A DNA stretch of 64,000 nucleotides from Proteromonas lacertae (GCA_002245135.1 NGBS01000002.1:333689-397688), one strand, 5' to 3'. Counted from the first letter of the stretch, positions 34,123 to 46,000 are shown. The notes: generated from the sequence alone by a model not told the origin. Translations and numbers: made by a program.

Positions 34123-36825
34123 ATGAATAATAATGCTACAATTGGAACACAATATATAAATCAACAGAATAGTGGAAATAATAAATACTTGAAAATTAAA
34201 CTGCAAAATGATAATAATAGTAAATTATATGATAACAATACTTGTAACAATTATTATACTCCATATAATCAACAGACGCAACAAATGCAGCAAACTTACA
34301 CTACTCCTATAAATAACACTCAAAATTATAATCAATCACCACCAATAAATCCTATTGTAACTCAAAATTGTCGTAGTTCTACATCTCCTCAAACGCCATC
34401 TTCATACATGGTTTGTACTCCAATATATCAGCAAGATATGGTGCATACGTATCCACATGTAGCATCTACATATATACCTCCTCTTCCATCATATCCACTA
34501 CAACCATCTCAACCTCCACAACCTCCAAAATCACCTCAATTTCAAACTACAACTATTCCAATATTCTATGAATCTTCACCACCACCACCACGACCTTATC
34601 AACAACCTCCTCCACAACCAACACAACCTTATCAACAACAACCAACTCAAACAATACAACAATCTTATCAACAACAACCAACTCAAACAATACAACAACC
34701 TTATCAACAACAACCTCCTCCACAACCAACACAACCTTATCAACAACAACCAACTCAAACAATACAACAACCTTATCAACAACAACCAACTCAAACAATA
34801 CAACAACCTTATCAACAACAACCAACTCAAACAATACAACAACCTTATCAACAACAACCAACTCAAACAATACAACAACCTTATCAACAACAACCAACTC
34901 AAACAATACAACAACCTTATCAACAACAACCTCCTCCACAACCAACACAACCTTATCAACAACAACCAACTCAAACAATACAACAACCTTATCAACAACA
35001 ACCAACTCAAACAATACAACAATCTTATCAACAACAACCAACTCAAACAATACAACAATCTTATCAACAACAACCAACTCAAACAATACAACAATCTTAT
35101 CAACAGCCTTATCCATCTCCACTTCAACCATACCAAACATCACCTATACCACAACTTCCACCACAATATTATCAAAACTATATTCCTTGTGCTACTTCAT
35201 TAATTTATCCAATTAATAGACAACCATTACCACCAAAAGCAAAGGCTAAAAGAATTGGTAAAGAATTGGATATGTTTACTAATTATATTGATTTTCTTGA
35301 GAATGAAAAATTAATTGATCTTCTAAAGATAAAGAAAATAAAGAAAAGAATGGTTAATGTTATTAATAAGATCCAAGAAATATATCCAGAAATAAAATCT
35401 CAAAAATTCTATAAAATACTTAAAAAATTCACTAGAAAATATAAGAGAAATAAAAAACAAATAAAGAAAGAAATAATGGAAGATAAAGATAGATTTGATG
35501 ATTTTAATGAATTGAATGATTATTTAACAAAATTAAAATCTGAATTTAAATATGATGGTAGTGATAGTGATAGTGATAGTGATAGTGATGATGATAATAG
35601 ACATAAGAAATCTAAACATTATTCAGATCCATCATCACCAATTAATGTATCTCCTAGAATAAATGATTCACCAGTCAATTCATTTACAAAGAAATATGAC
35701 TCACCAAAAGATTCCTTTACTTCTTTATTTAAACGATCAGATACTCCACCATTATCCTTAAAAAGATCAATAACACCTCCTCCTCCACCAAAATCAAAAT
35801 TTGAAACAAAACCAATTAAAAGAGAACCAACTGAAAGATGTGATATTTGTATGGAAGATGTACCACAATCAAAAATGTATTTATCAAAGTGTAAAGAACA
35901 TCATAGATTCTGTATTGATTGTGCAAAAAGTTCATTTAATAATGATCTAAACACAAAGGTATTACCAACTTGTGCTATGCAGTGTGGATATGAATATACT
36001 ATTGATGATGCATCAAAGATATTTGAAGATGCAGCTGGATTACCATTTGTATTGCAAAGATTTAGTGATTTACATGATGAGGTATTTTTAAGAAGCAAAA
36101 TGGTAGAATGTCCAAGAGAAGGTTGTCATGGTAAAGGATATCTTGACAATGGAGATATAACCGAAGAAGTTGAATGTCCAAAATGTCATGAATTATTTTG
36201 TCCAAAATGTCAATTAACAAGCCATCCAGGTTTTGAGTGTGATTCTATTAGACATTTTCAACAACAATGGTATGAATGGAATATAAAAGGAAGAGATGAA
36301 AGAAGAGCACAGAAAGGTCAGGTAGAAAGATTAACAAATGAGGCAAGAGCAAAAGATGCTAGAAGAAAAGAAGAAATAAGAAAAAGATTAAGAGAATTAC
36401 AAGCTGATGAAGAATTTAAAAGAAAGAATTGTAGATTATGTCCAAGATGCAGAGTTCCTATAGAAAAGACAGGTGGTTGTAGAGATATGATATGTGGTCA
36501 GAATTATCACGGAGGTAATGGACAGCCAGGATGTGGACATCATTTTGATTATTATGACGAAGGCTTAGATTATGTTCCAACAATTGAGAATCATATGGAA
36601 AATGAAGATTTCTTTAAAAACATACCCAAGATTAATGATGAAGATCATGAATATGCATGTAGTTACTGCAATAATAGAATTAAGGGTATGAGATTTGGCT
36701 GTTTACATGTTCTTGGTTACTATTTATGTGAAGATTGTGAGGCCAATGAAGATATAAGAAGAAATCATCATCATCATGGAGATGAACATATTTTTAGAGT
36801 AATTACTTCTCCTGATGATTATTAA
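34123..36825 (+). CDS. RBR E3 ubiquitin ligase with ZZ finger and Gln/Pro tandem repeat
   Basis: A single exon of 900 codons. The N-terminal ~390 residues are Gln/Asn/Pro-rich, including eleven PTQTIQQ units. A basic helical stretch (RKYKRNKKQIKKEI) and an Asp/Ser run follow. From about residue 570: RING1 (CDICMEDVPQSKMYL, CKEHHRFCIDC), the in-between-RING (VECPREGCHGKGYL, CPKCHELFCPKC), then RING2 (CRLCPRCRVPIEKTGGCRDM) with the catalytic Cys in TGGC. The protein therefore should form a thioester with ubiquitin like Ariadne and Parkin. A long charged helix (QVERLTNEARAKDARRKEEI) links IBR and RING2. The C-terminus holds a ZZ zinc finger (YACSYCNNRIKGMRFGC, YYLCEDCE). RBR with a terminal ZZ is not the animal layout. 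Confidence 0.9.
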   Translation: MNNNATIGTQYINQQNSGNNKYLKIKLQNDNNSKLYDNNTCNNYYTPYNQQTQQMQQTYTTPINNTQNYNQSPPINPIVTQNCRSSTSPQTPSSYMVCTPIYQQDMVHTYPHVASTYIPPLPSYPLQPSQPPQPPKSPQFQTTTIPIFYESSPPPPRPYQQPPPQPTQPYQQQPTQTIQQSYQQQPTQTIQQPYQQQPPPQPTQPYQQQPTQTIQQPYQQQPTQTIQQPYQQQPTQTIQQPYQQQPTQTIQQPYQQQPTQTIQQPYQQQPPPQPTQPYQQQPTQTIQQPYQQQPTQTIQQSYQQQPTQTIQQSYQQQPTQTIQQSYQQPYPSPLQPYQTSPIPQLPPQYYQNYIPCATSLIYPINRQPLPPKAKAKRIGKELDMFTNYIDFLENEKLIDLLKIKKIKKRMVNVINKIQEIYPEIKSQKFYKILKKFTRKYKRNKKQIKKEIMEDKDRFDDFNELNDYLTKLKSEFKYDGSDSDSDSDSDDDNRHKKSKHYSDPSSPINVSPRINDSPVNSFTKKYDSPKDSFTSLFKRSDTPPLSLKRSITPPPPPKSKFETKPIKREPTERCDICMEDVPQSKMYLSKCKEHHRFCIDCAKSSFNNDLNTKVLPTCAMQCGYEYTIDDASKIFEDAAGLPFVLQRFSDLHDEVFLRSKMVECPREGCHGKGYLDNGDITEEVECPKCHELFCPKCQLTSHPGFECDSIRHFQQQWYEWNIKGRDERRAQKGQVERLTNEARAKDARRKEEIRKRLRELQADEEFKRKNCRLCPRCRVPIEKTGGCRDMICGQNYHGGNGQPGCGHHFDYYDEGLDYVPTIENHMENEDFFKNIPKINDEDHEYACSYCNNRIKGMRFGCLHVLGYYLCEDCEANEDIRRNHHHHGDEHIFRVITSPDDY
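34612..35110 (+). repeat. 36-bp tandem repeat encoding a Gln-rich 12-residue unit
   Basis: Eleven copies of a unit translated YQQQPTQTIQQP (Ser replaces Pro in four), interrupted twice by a QPPPQPTQPY variant. The copies are almost identical at DNA level, which suggests recent expansion. Because the unit is a multiple of three and lacks stops in several frames, long meaningless frames appear on both strands here. Confidence 0.9.
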
Positions 36826-37170
36826 TTATCATATATATTGTGAATAATTAAAATAAATATAATAAAACATAAGTAATACTAATTGAAATAATATTTGTGA
36901 TTTATTTTGGGAAATTGAAAAATCCAATTTTGACCAATGTTATACACGTTTTCGTTTATTCAAACAAAGATGGAAGTAATACTTATATATTTAAAATGAA
37001 CAATCTAGACGATAAACATTCTAATAGTGAGTAAAACTGATAGAAAAAATTGATTAAATGAAACGATCAAAAAATATAACGACAGTTCTTCTTATCAAAT
37101 TTTAATCATTTGTTAAGGATAATCAATCCTGTAAACGATATATTTATAGAAAGAATATAATATAAATACA
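36826..37170. other. Intergenic region upstream of the PKG-like kinase
   Basis: About 345 bp, AT-rich. It contains CCAATTTTGACC near 36921. An ATG at about 36996 opens only a ten-codon frame ending at a GTGAGT. No gene is seen. Confidence 0.4.
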
Positions 37171-40100
37171 ATGTATTGGATTACATTGATATAATTGATA
37201 GGAGTGAGGGGATTGACAAATCCACAACAAAACTTCAAGCTCTTCCTTCCACAAATAAAAGAGCCAGTAAAGTAACAACTCCACAAAAACCAAAACAAGC
37301 ACAAGAATCAAGTCCTGTGAAACTTCCTGATATTAACTCAGCAAGAAAGTCTAGAACTGATAAAAAGTATTTATATCTATTCAATAATTTAATGAAAACA
37401 AATAGATCTATTCACAATCCAAATACATCAGAAAAGCTTAATACTATTGCTTCTAGTACAGTTATAGACAATTCAAATACAATAAGTCCTGCTCCACTGC
37501 GTAAATCTTCGTCTCTAAAGGCAGCAAAAGCGAACATAGAATCAAATGTCAAATTACCTTCTCCTCACAATAATGACAATAGAAATGAAAAAGAAGAAGT
37601 AGAAGAAGAACGAGGAAAACGTGTACCCTTATTAGGTATAAGTCCTTCGCAATTAGGAGTATCTTCCGATAAAAAAGCTCCAAAAACTGCTAAAATCCGT
37701 GCATTATTATCTAGTGCATTAAGAGATCATTTTTTATTTTCTAAAATAGGTCCAGACATGGAAAGCGCAGTAATTGATGCTATGGATTCAATGAGTGTAC
37801 CTAAAAACACAATGATCATAAAAGAAGGAGATATTGGAGATAATTGCTATGTAATAGAAAAAGGAACATTCCATTTCTTCGAACAGGCTCGAGGTAATGA
37901 ATTAGTAAATCAATTAGGATCAGGTTCAATATTTGGTGAATTAGCACTACTCTATAATTGTCCAAGAACAGCATCAGTGAAAGCAGCAACTGATTGTAAG
38001 GTATGGATATTAGATAGAGTAGCATTTAGAGCAATATTAGCACATTTATCAGAACAAGAATTGTTACAAGCCAAAGAGACACTAAGGTCAATAACTAGTT
38101 TGAAATTACTAACGGATGAACAATTATCACATGTCGCAGAAGTTGTACAATTCACAGAATATGAAGATGGTGATGCAATTATTGAAAAGAATGTTGAGAA
38201 TTATGTAGTTTATGTAATACAAACTGGTAAAGTGAAGAAAACTGAAGTTGGTAAAGATAAAAAGAATGTTATTACTGAATTAGAACCAGGCCAATGTTTT
38301 GGCGAAGAAAGTCTCTACGAGGAATTACCTACTTACAGTATTGATGCAATAGGTGAAGTATCCTGTTTATGTTTTCATCAAAATGATTTTGTAAGAGTTG
38401 TTGGTAATTTGAAAGAAGTATTAGATCATAATAAACGTATTAATGCATTAAGATCAATTCCAATATTACAATATCTATCAGAAAGTGATTTAGAACAATT
38501 AGATGAAGCATTTGAAGTTGAGAATTATGAAAATGGTTCATTTATAGTAAAACAAGGAGAAATAGGACATAAATTCTATATTATACAAAAAGGAAAATGT
38601 AAGATCACTAAAGTAGTCGATGGAAAAGAGGAAATTCTCCGTACAATCAGCGACGAATCAGGTGGATATTTTGGAGAATTAGCATTACTTCATGATGATA
38701 CAAGAACTGCCAATGTTATTGCTACAGATGGTAAAGTATCATGTTTTGTATTGAATCGTAAATCATTTGATCGATTATTAGGTTCTATGAGAGATATTAT
38801 GAGCCAGCATTCAGTTATGAGGACACTACAATCAGTATCTTTATTCCAAACACTTACTATAAAAGAATTAGAAGTAATGGCACAAGCATTTAGAATAAGA
38901 CATTATAATAGAAATGAATATATTATGAAACAAGATTCTCCTTCTAGGGAGTTTTATATAATTAGTGAAGGTACAGTTGCATTAACTAAAGTAGAAAATG
39001 TAAATAATAAAGAAACTGTAAAGAGTGTTGGTCAATTAACAAGTGGAGATTATATTGGTGAAGTTGGTTTAATATCCAATGAAATTAGAGATACGAATGC
39101 AGTCGCAGAGACAGAAGTGGAAGTATTTGTATTAGATGCTAAAGATTTCAGTACACTTTGTGCTCCAATGGTTACTAAACTAGAAGAATGTTTAGCTGAA
39201 AGTAAGAATGCAAATTCAAAGGTTCACATTGACAGACAGAATTATATTAAATCCACCACACTGAATGACTTTGATACTATTGCACTACTAGGTACAGGTG
39301 TATTAGGTAGAGTAACACTAGTTAAATTAAAGAAAACAGGGGAAGTATTTGGATTAAAAGCAATGTCAAAAGTAGCAATTGTGTCAAAGAAACAACAGAA
39401 AGCAGTAACCAATGAAAAGAAGATATTATTAGCTCTAAATCATCCATTTATATTGAAATTATATAGAACCTATCAAGACAGAGATAGAATCTTTCTACTA
39501 ATGGAATATGTTCAAGGTGGTGAACTTTATGGTTTATTAAGGAAATCTAATAAACATCGATTAAGAAGTAGTAAAGCAAGATTTTATGCTGCCTCTGTAA
39601 TATTAGCATTGGAATATATTCATAGCAGGAAATTGGTACATAGAGATTTAAAACCTGAAAATATATTGATTGATAGTAAAGGCTTTATTAAATTAATCGA
39701 TTTTGGTTTTGCTAAAGAAATCAAAGATAAGACTTATACATTATGTGGTACACCTGATTATCTTGCTCCTGAGGTTATTCTAGGTAGAGGTTATAATAAA
39801 AGCTGTGATTATTGGTCAGTTGGTATTTTGATCTTTGAAATGTTATGCGGTCGTCCACCATTTAGAGCATCACAAGATGATAAATTATTCCAAAAAATTA
39901 CTGAAGGAAACTACGAATTTCCACCGAAATTTAGTGATTTTGGAGCTAAAGATATAATACAGAAATTTTTAGTGTTAGAACCACAACACAGAATAGGATG
40001 TTTAAAGAGAGGTATTAGAGATATTAAAGATCACGTTTGGTTCAATGGATTAGATTGGAAGTCGTTGTATCGTAGGAAGATTGAAGTACCATGGGTTCCA

Positions 40101-40205
40101 CAAGTGAAAAGTGATTGTGATTATACAAATTTTGGTTGTAACGATCCTGAAGAACCAATACCAAAATATGTAGATGATGGAACTGGTTGGGATAAAGATT
40201 TTTAG
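37171..40205 (+). CDS. PKG-like AGC kinase with four cyclic-nucleotide-binding domains; split start codon
   Basis: Start codon AT (37171-37172) plus G (37202) after a 29-nt intron, giving MSEGIDKSTTKLQALPSTNK; 1,001 residues in all. After a ~180-residue polar N-terminus come four CNB domains. The first and third have full phosphate-binding cassettes (FGELALLYNCPRTASV; FGELALLHDDTRTANV). The second (FGEESLYEELPTYSID) lacks the key Arg, and the fourth (IGEVGLISNEIRDTNAV) is atypical. The kinase begins near residue 685: GTGVLGRV, FGLKAMSK, HRDLKPENILI, IDFGFAKEI and TLCGTPDYLAPE, with an AGC C-terminal tail ending DDGTGWDKDF. All catalytic residues are intact. Regulatory and catalytic parts in one chain indicate cGMP-dependent kinase. 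Four CNBs recall apicomplexan and ciliate PKG rather than animal PKG. Nucleotide preference is inferred. Confidence 0.92.
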
Positions 40206-40403
40206 ATAGTTTTAAATTCACTTGTAATCTTTTTAGAGGATATATTTATATTATTATCATGGTTGTTTTTTTGATTAGAAAAACAAAACACGTGTATGTT
40301 TGATTACTGTTTGAAGTTTATTGTTTTAAAATCTATTGCTACAACTGTTATAGTCACACATTTATAATATACAAAAATCCTTTACCAATAAAATATCCTT
40401 AAT

Positions 40404-41021
40404 ATGTACAAAAATGATGAAAATAGCGGTGATGAGCAAAAAACATCTCAACAATTAGATAGTAGTGAACAAAGTACATCTGTACACCCACCTTCTCCTC
40501 AGCTTCAATCACAACCATTACCACAATGCCCTACTAATACAAATCTAGATCCAATACCTATTCAACTGCCAGAATATCCTTCTAATCCTTCTTCAAGTCC
40601 AAAAAGGAGTAGCAAAACACAATTGAGTGGAAACCTTAACCTTAATGTCAAACCACCTCCAATTATTCCTCCATATGTTTATGCATCTCATAAACCAGGT
40701 TGTCAAGTCCCACTTGGTAAAGCTCTACCTAATTTTCATGATCTTGCAGGAATTGATAAACCAAAAATTGAACCAAACACAGACGTTGTTTTAACTACAG
40801 GTCCAGTGCTGTTAGATTTGTCAATTCCAGAAAGTCCTCCACCTCAACCTGTTAAAATTGAAGTAAAAGAACCACCTATTATCCCATCTTATGTTTTTGC
40901 TGCTCACAATATGTATCCACTAAAACCAGTTCCTCAGACACCTGCATTGCCTAATTTCCATGAATTGGCAAAACAACAACAACTCAAAGAACAACAATTA
41001 CAAAAACAAAATTCTAACTAA
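40404..41021 (+). CDS. Proline-rich protein with an internal duplicated motif; unknown function
   Basis: A single exon of 205 codons with a clear ATG. The protein is Pro/Gln/Ser-rich. Two copies of a conserved block occur about 90 residues apart: PPIIPPYVYASHKPG...LPNFHDLA and PPIIPSYVFAAHNMY...LPNFHELA. The repeat is better conserved than the linkers, which suggests that it binds a partner. PPYVY and LPNFH may be short linear motifs. No family is recognised. It ends in a Gln-rich helix (KQQQLKEQQLQKQ). Confidence 0.6.
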   Translation: MYKNDENSGDEQKTSQQLDSSEQSTSVHPPSPQLQSQPLPQCPTNTNLDPIPIQLPEYPSNPSSSPKRSSKTQLSGNLNLNVKPPPIIPPYVYASHKPGCQVPLGKALPNFHDLAGIDKPKIEPNTDVVLTTGPVLLDLSIPESPPPQPVKIEVKEPPIIPSYVFAAHNMYPLKPVPQTPALPNFHELAKQQQLKEQQLQKQNSN

Positions 41022-41129
41022 TTTGTTATGTTTAATTTTTTTAATTGTTTATGTTAAATTTAAAAATAAATAAAAACTACACATTCACAATCAATAATAA
41101 CAATAATAATATATATATAATAATTTAAA

Positions 41130-41893
41130 TTACTTCTTCTTCTTACCTCCCTTCTTTCCTTTCTTTTTAGGTTTTAGTAATGCTAATTTTTCTTTTAAAA
41201 ATGGATTCTGTCTTAATCCAGAGCCAGGAATTGGCAAATTACTAGCACATTCACTAGCAACCTTATCTTGTGGAGTAACCAATACATTATTCAAATCTAT
41301 TGGTGCTTTCATACCAATAGTCTCAAATGCTCGTTGTACATCAGCCACTTCACCTAATTGTGCTTGTCTTGAGATTATTGGCACTGTTCTAGGCCTTTGT
41401 GCATATTGTTGTCTGTTTCTTACATTTGTTAAATTTGCTTGTGTTAATGACTGTCTTTCAGGAGATGGAGCTTCAAATGTTGATGTTGTATTTGGTCTTT
41501 TGGGAGGTATAAATACGACTCCTGCTGTATTCCTTGCTGCTAATGGACTTCTTGATACTAATGCAGGATAACCTCCTGGAGATAGTAATCTATTACATTA
41601 TTAATATTAAAGATTTTAAATACGAAAAACGAGATCCATTTGGAGGAATTGAAGATGGAGAGCCAGGCGACTAAAATTAGTAATTTATCAATTATACGAA
41701 GTAAGGCTTGGGAATAGAAATTCTTGCCCATGATTCTTCTGAAGAAGGTTTCTTCCATGACATATTCTTCAATTCATCGTTTTTTGGCCATTCATTAACA
41801 GGAGAAGCAGCAGCTATTGGTGGTAATGAAGAAGTACCTAAATCAGTATATGCATGGATAAATACTTTCTGGCTGTGCTTGATTATCAGCCAT
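41130..41893 (-). CDS. Small basic-tailed protein of unknown function
   Basis: Four exons joined across 28-, 27- and 34-nt introns; the first exon is 28 nt (MADNQAQPE). Later exons read TSSLPPIAAASPVNEWPK, SPGSPSSIPPNGS and LLSPGGYPALVSRSPLAARN. The C-terminal part is the most structured: LGEVADVQRAFETIGMKAPI, LNPFLKEKLALLKPK-like helix and a Lys/Gly-rich tail. The intermediate is rich in SP sites. I do not recognise the family. The tail could be a nuclear or nucleolar localisation signal or nucleic-acid binding. Confidence 0.6.
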
Positions 41894-41972
41894 CATATTT
41901 TACCAACACTATATTTTGTATATAAATATTATAATTAATAAAAAACAAAATAAAAAACGATTATAGCTTGAA

Positions 41973-42000
41973 TGGCTTGTTAAAAAGCTTGTAGGCTTGA
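41973..42000 (+). promoter_or_regulatory. Two GGCTTG motifs in a divergent gap
   Basis: TGGCTTG at 41973 and AGGCTTGA at 41993, between the minus-strand gene starting at 41893 and MED31. They resemble the TTGGCTTGA element elsewhere. Confidence 0.3.
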
Positions 42001-42052
42001 AAACAAAAATAAAAATTTCAAACGATATATAGTTTATTATGTAATTCATTTG

Positions 42053-42253
42053 ATGTTATTAGATGCTTATGGCTTGAAAAAGGAAGATGATAATGTTATA
42101 ATCATCAATGAAGAAAATTTAAAAATTCACGTTTTAATAACTTCAATAATTATATATTCATCAATATTCTATGTTTTACATGTAACATCGCAAAACTCAC
42201 ACACAGAAGAGAAGAATTTCTTATGTAAATTCAAAAATGCTAAACTGAAATAA
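42053..42253 (+). CDS. Possible small membrane protein
   Basis: About 66 codons from an ATG, with one hydrophobic segment (IHVLITSIIIYSSIFYVLHV) and a basic C-terminus (KFKNAKLK). It ends 30 bp before MED31. It could be real or a chance frame. Confidence 0.3.
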   Translation: MLLDAYGLKKEDDNVIIINEENLKIHVLITSIIIYSSIFYVLHVTSQNSHTEEKNFLCKFKNAKLK

Positions 42254-42282
42254 AACGACTTTATTTTGACTTATAAAATAGA

Positions 42283-42826
42283 ATGAGCGTTTTATATCCC
42301 TCTGTGTCAACTTCTTCTCCTAAGTTTTTTCAAAAAATGGAAGGAATCTATACAGGCAATCTCAACGAATCACCTGTAAGCACAGCGAGTTACATCTCCA
42401 CAGTTTCTTCAACTGAGAAGTTTTTCTTACCGCAACAAGTTTTGGTAGAGAAAAAATTACCTTACGAAGAATCGGATATAGATATAAAGAAACGTTTCAC
42501 AGTTGAATTGGAATTTGTTCAAATGCTCTCTAATCCGTTTTATTTAGAATGTTTATTTAACTATTTGATTTTATAGGGCTTTCTGGTCAGAATTATTTCG
42601 AGCAAAAGTCATTTCTCAATTATTTAGAGTATCTTTTGTATTGGAAGAGACCTGAATATGCTAGATTCATTTCGTATGAGTATTATTAGTCATATATAGT
42701 TTTCCACATTGCTTGCCGATATTAGATCTTTTACAAAATCAACAATTTCGTAAGCAGTTGAAAGATCCTCGATTTATAAAATTTTTAGAGAGAAAACAGT
42801 TAGATTTAAAACCTACCTACATGTGA
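42283..42826 (+). CDS. MED31: Mediator complex subunit 31 (left-arm copy)
   Basis: Exons 42283-42550, 42577-42673 and 42700-42826 (introns 26 nt each) make 163 residues. After an unusual ~65-residue Ser-rich N-terminus comes the MED31/Soh1 core. RFTVELEFVQMLSNPFYLE leads into LSGQNYFEQKSFLNYLEYLL, YWKRPEYARFI and FPHCLPILDLLQNQQFRKQL, ending FIKFLERKQLDLKP. This is one of the most conserved Mediator subunits, in the middle module bridging transcription factors and RNA polymerase II. Exact frame across three exons supports the model. The second intron donor is GTATGAG. The copy in the right arm is at 63567-64000. Confidence 0.92.
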
Positions 42827-43039
42827 CTTGTTTTTCGTGTAAAATGTAAATACATGTTTTATTATTTATAATATTCACATATTTATAAATCTGTTTTTTT
42901 TTAGTTGTAAGTAACAAGAAAATATTTTAAAAATCTCAAATTACATTTCAACATTAAATTATTAATTATCATTTATACAATAAATTAAAATCTAAATTCA
43001 CGAATCTTTCTGTAAATGTCATTAAACAATGTTTCTAAT

Positions 43040-46000
43040 TCATAATATAAAATAAATAAATATACTAAAGTTGGAGAAATCTAAAGTATTTTTATATAAT
43101 TTCTTAAATTCTGATATTTCATCATTATCATAATCAGTAACAAGACTTTTATATACTTCATATATCAAATCATCATGAAATGAAGAACATAATGAATTAT
43201 GTTGTATAATTACTTTATTTCTATCAACTGTTGCTGTTTTTTCACTTAAGTTACCAAATGAAGTAAAATCTCTTGTTGTTATTATAAATTTTGTCTTTTT
43301 ATATTCTTTATTTAATCTGTTATACAATTCTTCATTATTTTCACTTTCTACATGAATTAAACACATTATTTTACTTGCATTTTCTAAATCATTTATTAGA
43401 ATTGGTTTTATTTCTTCTAATCGTTTCTTCTGTAATAACATTTGGTCTTTTATAAACTTCATTATTTCATTCACATTTTTATAACCTTCTAAGGATATAT
43501 AAAATGTCACATGATTTGTCAATATTAATTCTCTTGTTTCAATATAATGTAAAACACCTAAAGCAAATAAAGACTTTCCAGTTCCTTCTTTTCCATGAAT
43601 TAATGTGATTCTTGGAATTATTATTTGATTCTTATCATAAGAAAAACTATTATAGATTTTTAATAATCTTTTTATTCTATATCCTTGACCTACAAATATT
43701 TTCGGTAGTTTAGGTAATAAGAATATTGGCTCTTCGATTGTAAATGTATGTTTCACAATGGGATAAAACAAAATTTCTTCATGATTTCCATTTATTGGAC
43801 TTAATATAAAAGGAGGTTTGTTATTTTCTAATTCATAAATTGAAACAGAATTACAAGCTAATTTATAAGCATTATATACTGTATAACCACGAAATAACGC
43901 TTGATAAAATGCATGAGAAAATTCAATACAAACAGAATCGCTTATTCTTGTTGCATATTCTTTATTACATGAGATTATGTGAGGAATTTTCTTTTCTAAT
44001 AATTGATTCAATATTGTTTCGTTATAACAGGCATTTAAATATACTAATCTTAAATTATATGTATTTTCAGGATAAATATAGTTGATAAAATCTTTACTGT
44101 TTCTTTTTATTTCTCCTCCATTACAATCTTCAAGAATAAATACAGAATCTTTTATTCCGACATGACCAGCATAATGGAATATTTGAGGATGATAACATGG
44201 AGTAATACGACTTTCATTTCCATAAACTATATTCAGTTTTATATTACATGTTGATTTATTTAATGTATTTATTATTGAATCTTTTTCATCTTCTATTCTT
44301 AAATATTTACTTTCCAATGGTAAACTCATAAACAATATCATATCAGGATTACGATCATCATCACCTTCATTTGCATTCAAATATTCTATTGGACTTTTTC
44401 GCTCATTTTCACTTTCTGAATTACTCATTTTATAACTTTTAAAATCATTTTCATCTATTTTTAAATTAAACACAAAAGTGTCCCAATCATTACAATAAGT
44501 ATCAACTAACAAATGAAGAAGATGACTTCTATCTTTACTTTCTATTAATGCTTCTGTTATTTCTGTGAAATATGGTGTTAAATCAAATTCATTTTCAGAT
44601 ATATCAAATGTAACTAATGATGTATTTGATTTAAATAATTCTATTAATGATCGAATAAATAATGGCAATCTATCTCCTTCTTTATTCATTTTATCCATTT
44701 TTGATTCATTATCTTCTATTCTCAGATGATTCTCAGATAAATTAAATACTATTAACACACAACCAGAAACTGAAATAGCTTTTAACAACTTAATCACATT
44801 TGACATTGATATATTGTTGTTATTAAGATGTAACATTCTTAAATAACTGATATATGATCTAGTCATACATGATAAATCCAGATGTGATGGTTTTTTATCT
44901 ATTCCTTGTAAGACTTCAGCAGTTGGTGATATTGGAGAATTAGATGAAGGTGGTGAAGAATCATTTGTCTCTAATGCAGGAGGAGTTGTATCAATATCAG
45001 CATCATTAAAACTAAGAGGTATAGGGGTTTTAGGAGTATCAGGTAAATCAATTGCTTCATTACTATGATCTGAAATAGAATTATGCTTTACCACATCAAT
45101 ATTTATTGCAGGAGATAATAATGAACTACTAGAATGTCTATTATGACGGAATGTAGATGATAAATTAGAAATAGAACCGCTTGAATGTCTACTTCTATTA
45201 CTAAATGTAGTTGTTGGAGTTGGAGTAAACATTGAGTATGAAAATGAAGGTGATCTAATTCTATTTATCATATCACTATTTGTATCAATACTGTTAATTC
45301 TATCACAATCTAAATTAGAACACAGTATTTCAGTCATTCTATCTCCTACATTGATATTGTTATTCAGAAAAATCGAATGATTCTACAGATGAATTATTCT
45401 TCAAGACAGATAATATCTCAAATACATCTTCATCAGTTAAATCGTTCTTCTGTAAATCATACCATTTTACACCATAACTGTCATATCTAAATAACTCCAA
45501 AAGCAATTGATTACCACAGTTCATTTCATTCTTTAATAAATATCTATGTAAATTACAATCAATTAGTCCTATTCCAATAAAAGGTATTGTAAATCTTCTT
45601 TTATAATTCAAACTAAAAACTGATTCTATTTCATCAATTGATGGTAATGAATAAAGTATTATTGATGTAATAGACTTTGGTAATCTATTTAAGAAAGAAA
45701 AGTATAAACCATAAAAGTAAGATTCATCTTTTTGCATTCTCAATTCTAAAGAAACAACTCTTTTATGGTCATTCAACCAGTTTGCTATTGCTCTTCCACT
45801 ATCTGATGATAATCTTAACTGTGGAATTGATAATACAAAGTAATGATTTTTTTCTGAATACTTATCACATAATGAATTTAAAACAAAACTATGAATAGTT
45901 TCACAATAATTACTAATACTAGGAAGATAGATTTTTAATAATTTATTAGGTAAATAATAATTCTTTTGATCTGTATTATACACAAACTGTAATGAAGAAT

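Noticed and set aside
34553-35203. Three other long open frames over the RBR repeat on both strands
   Set aside because: They are produced by a 36-bp repeat with no stops; the real frame is fixed by the RING-IBR-RING domain downstream.
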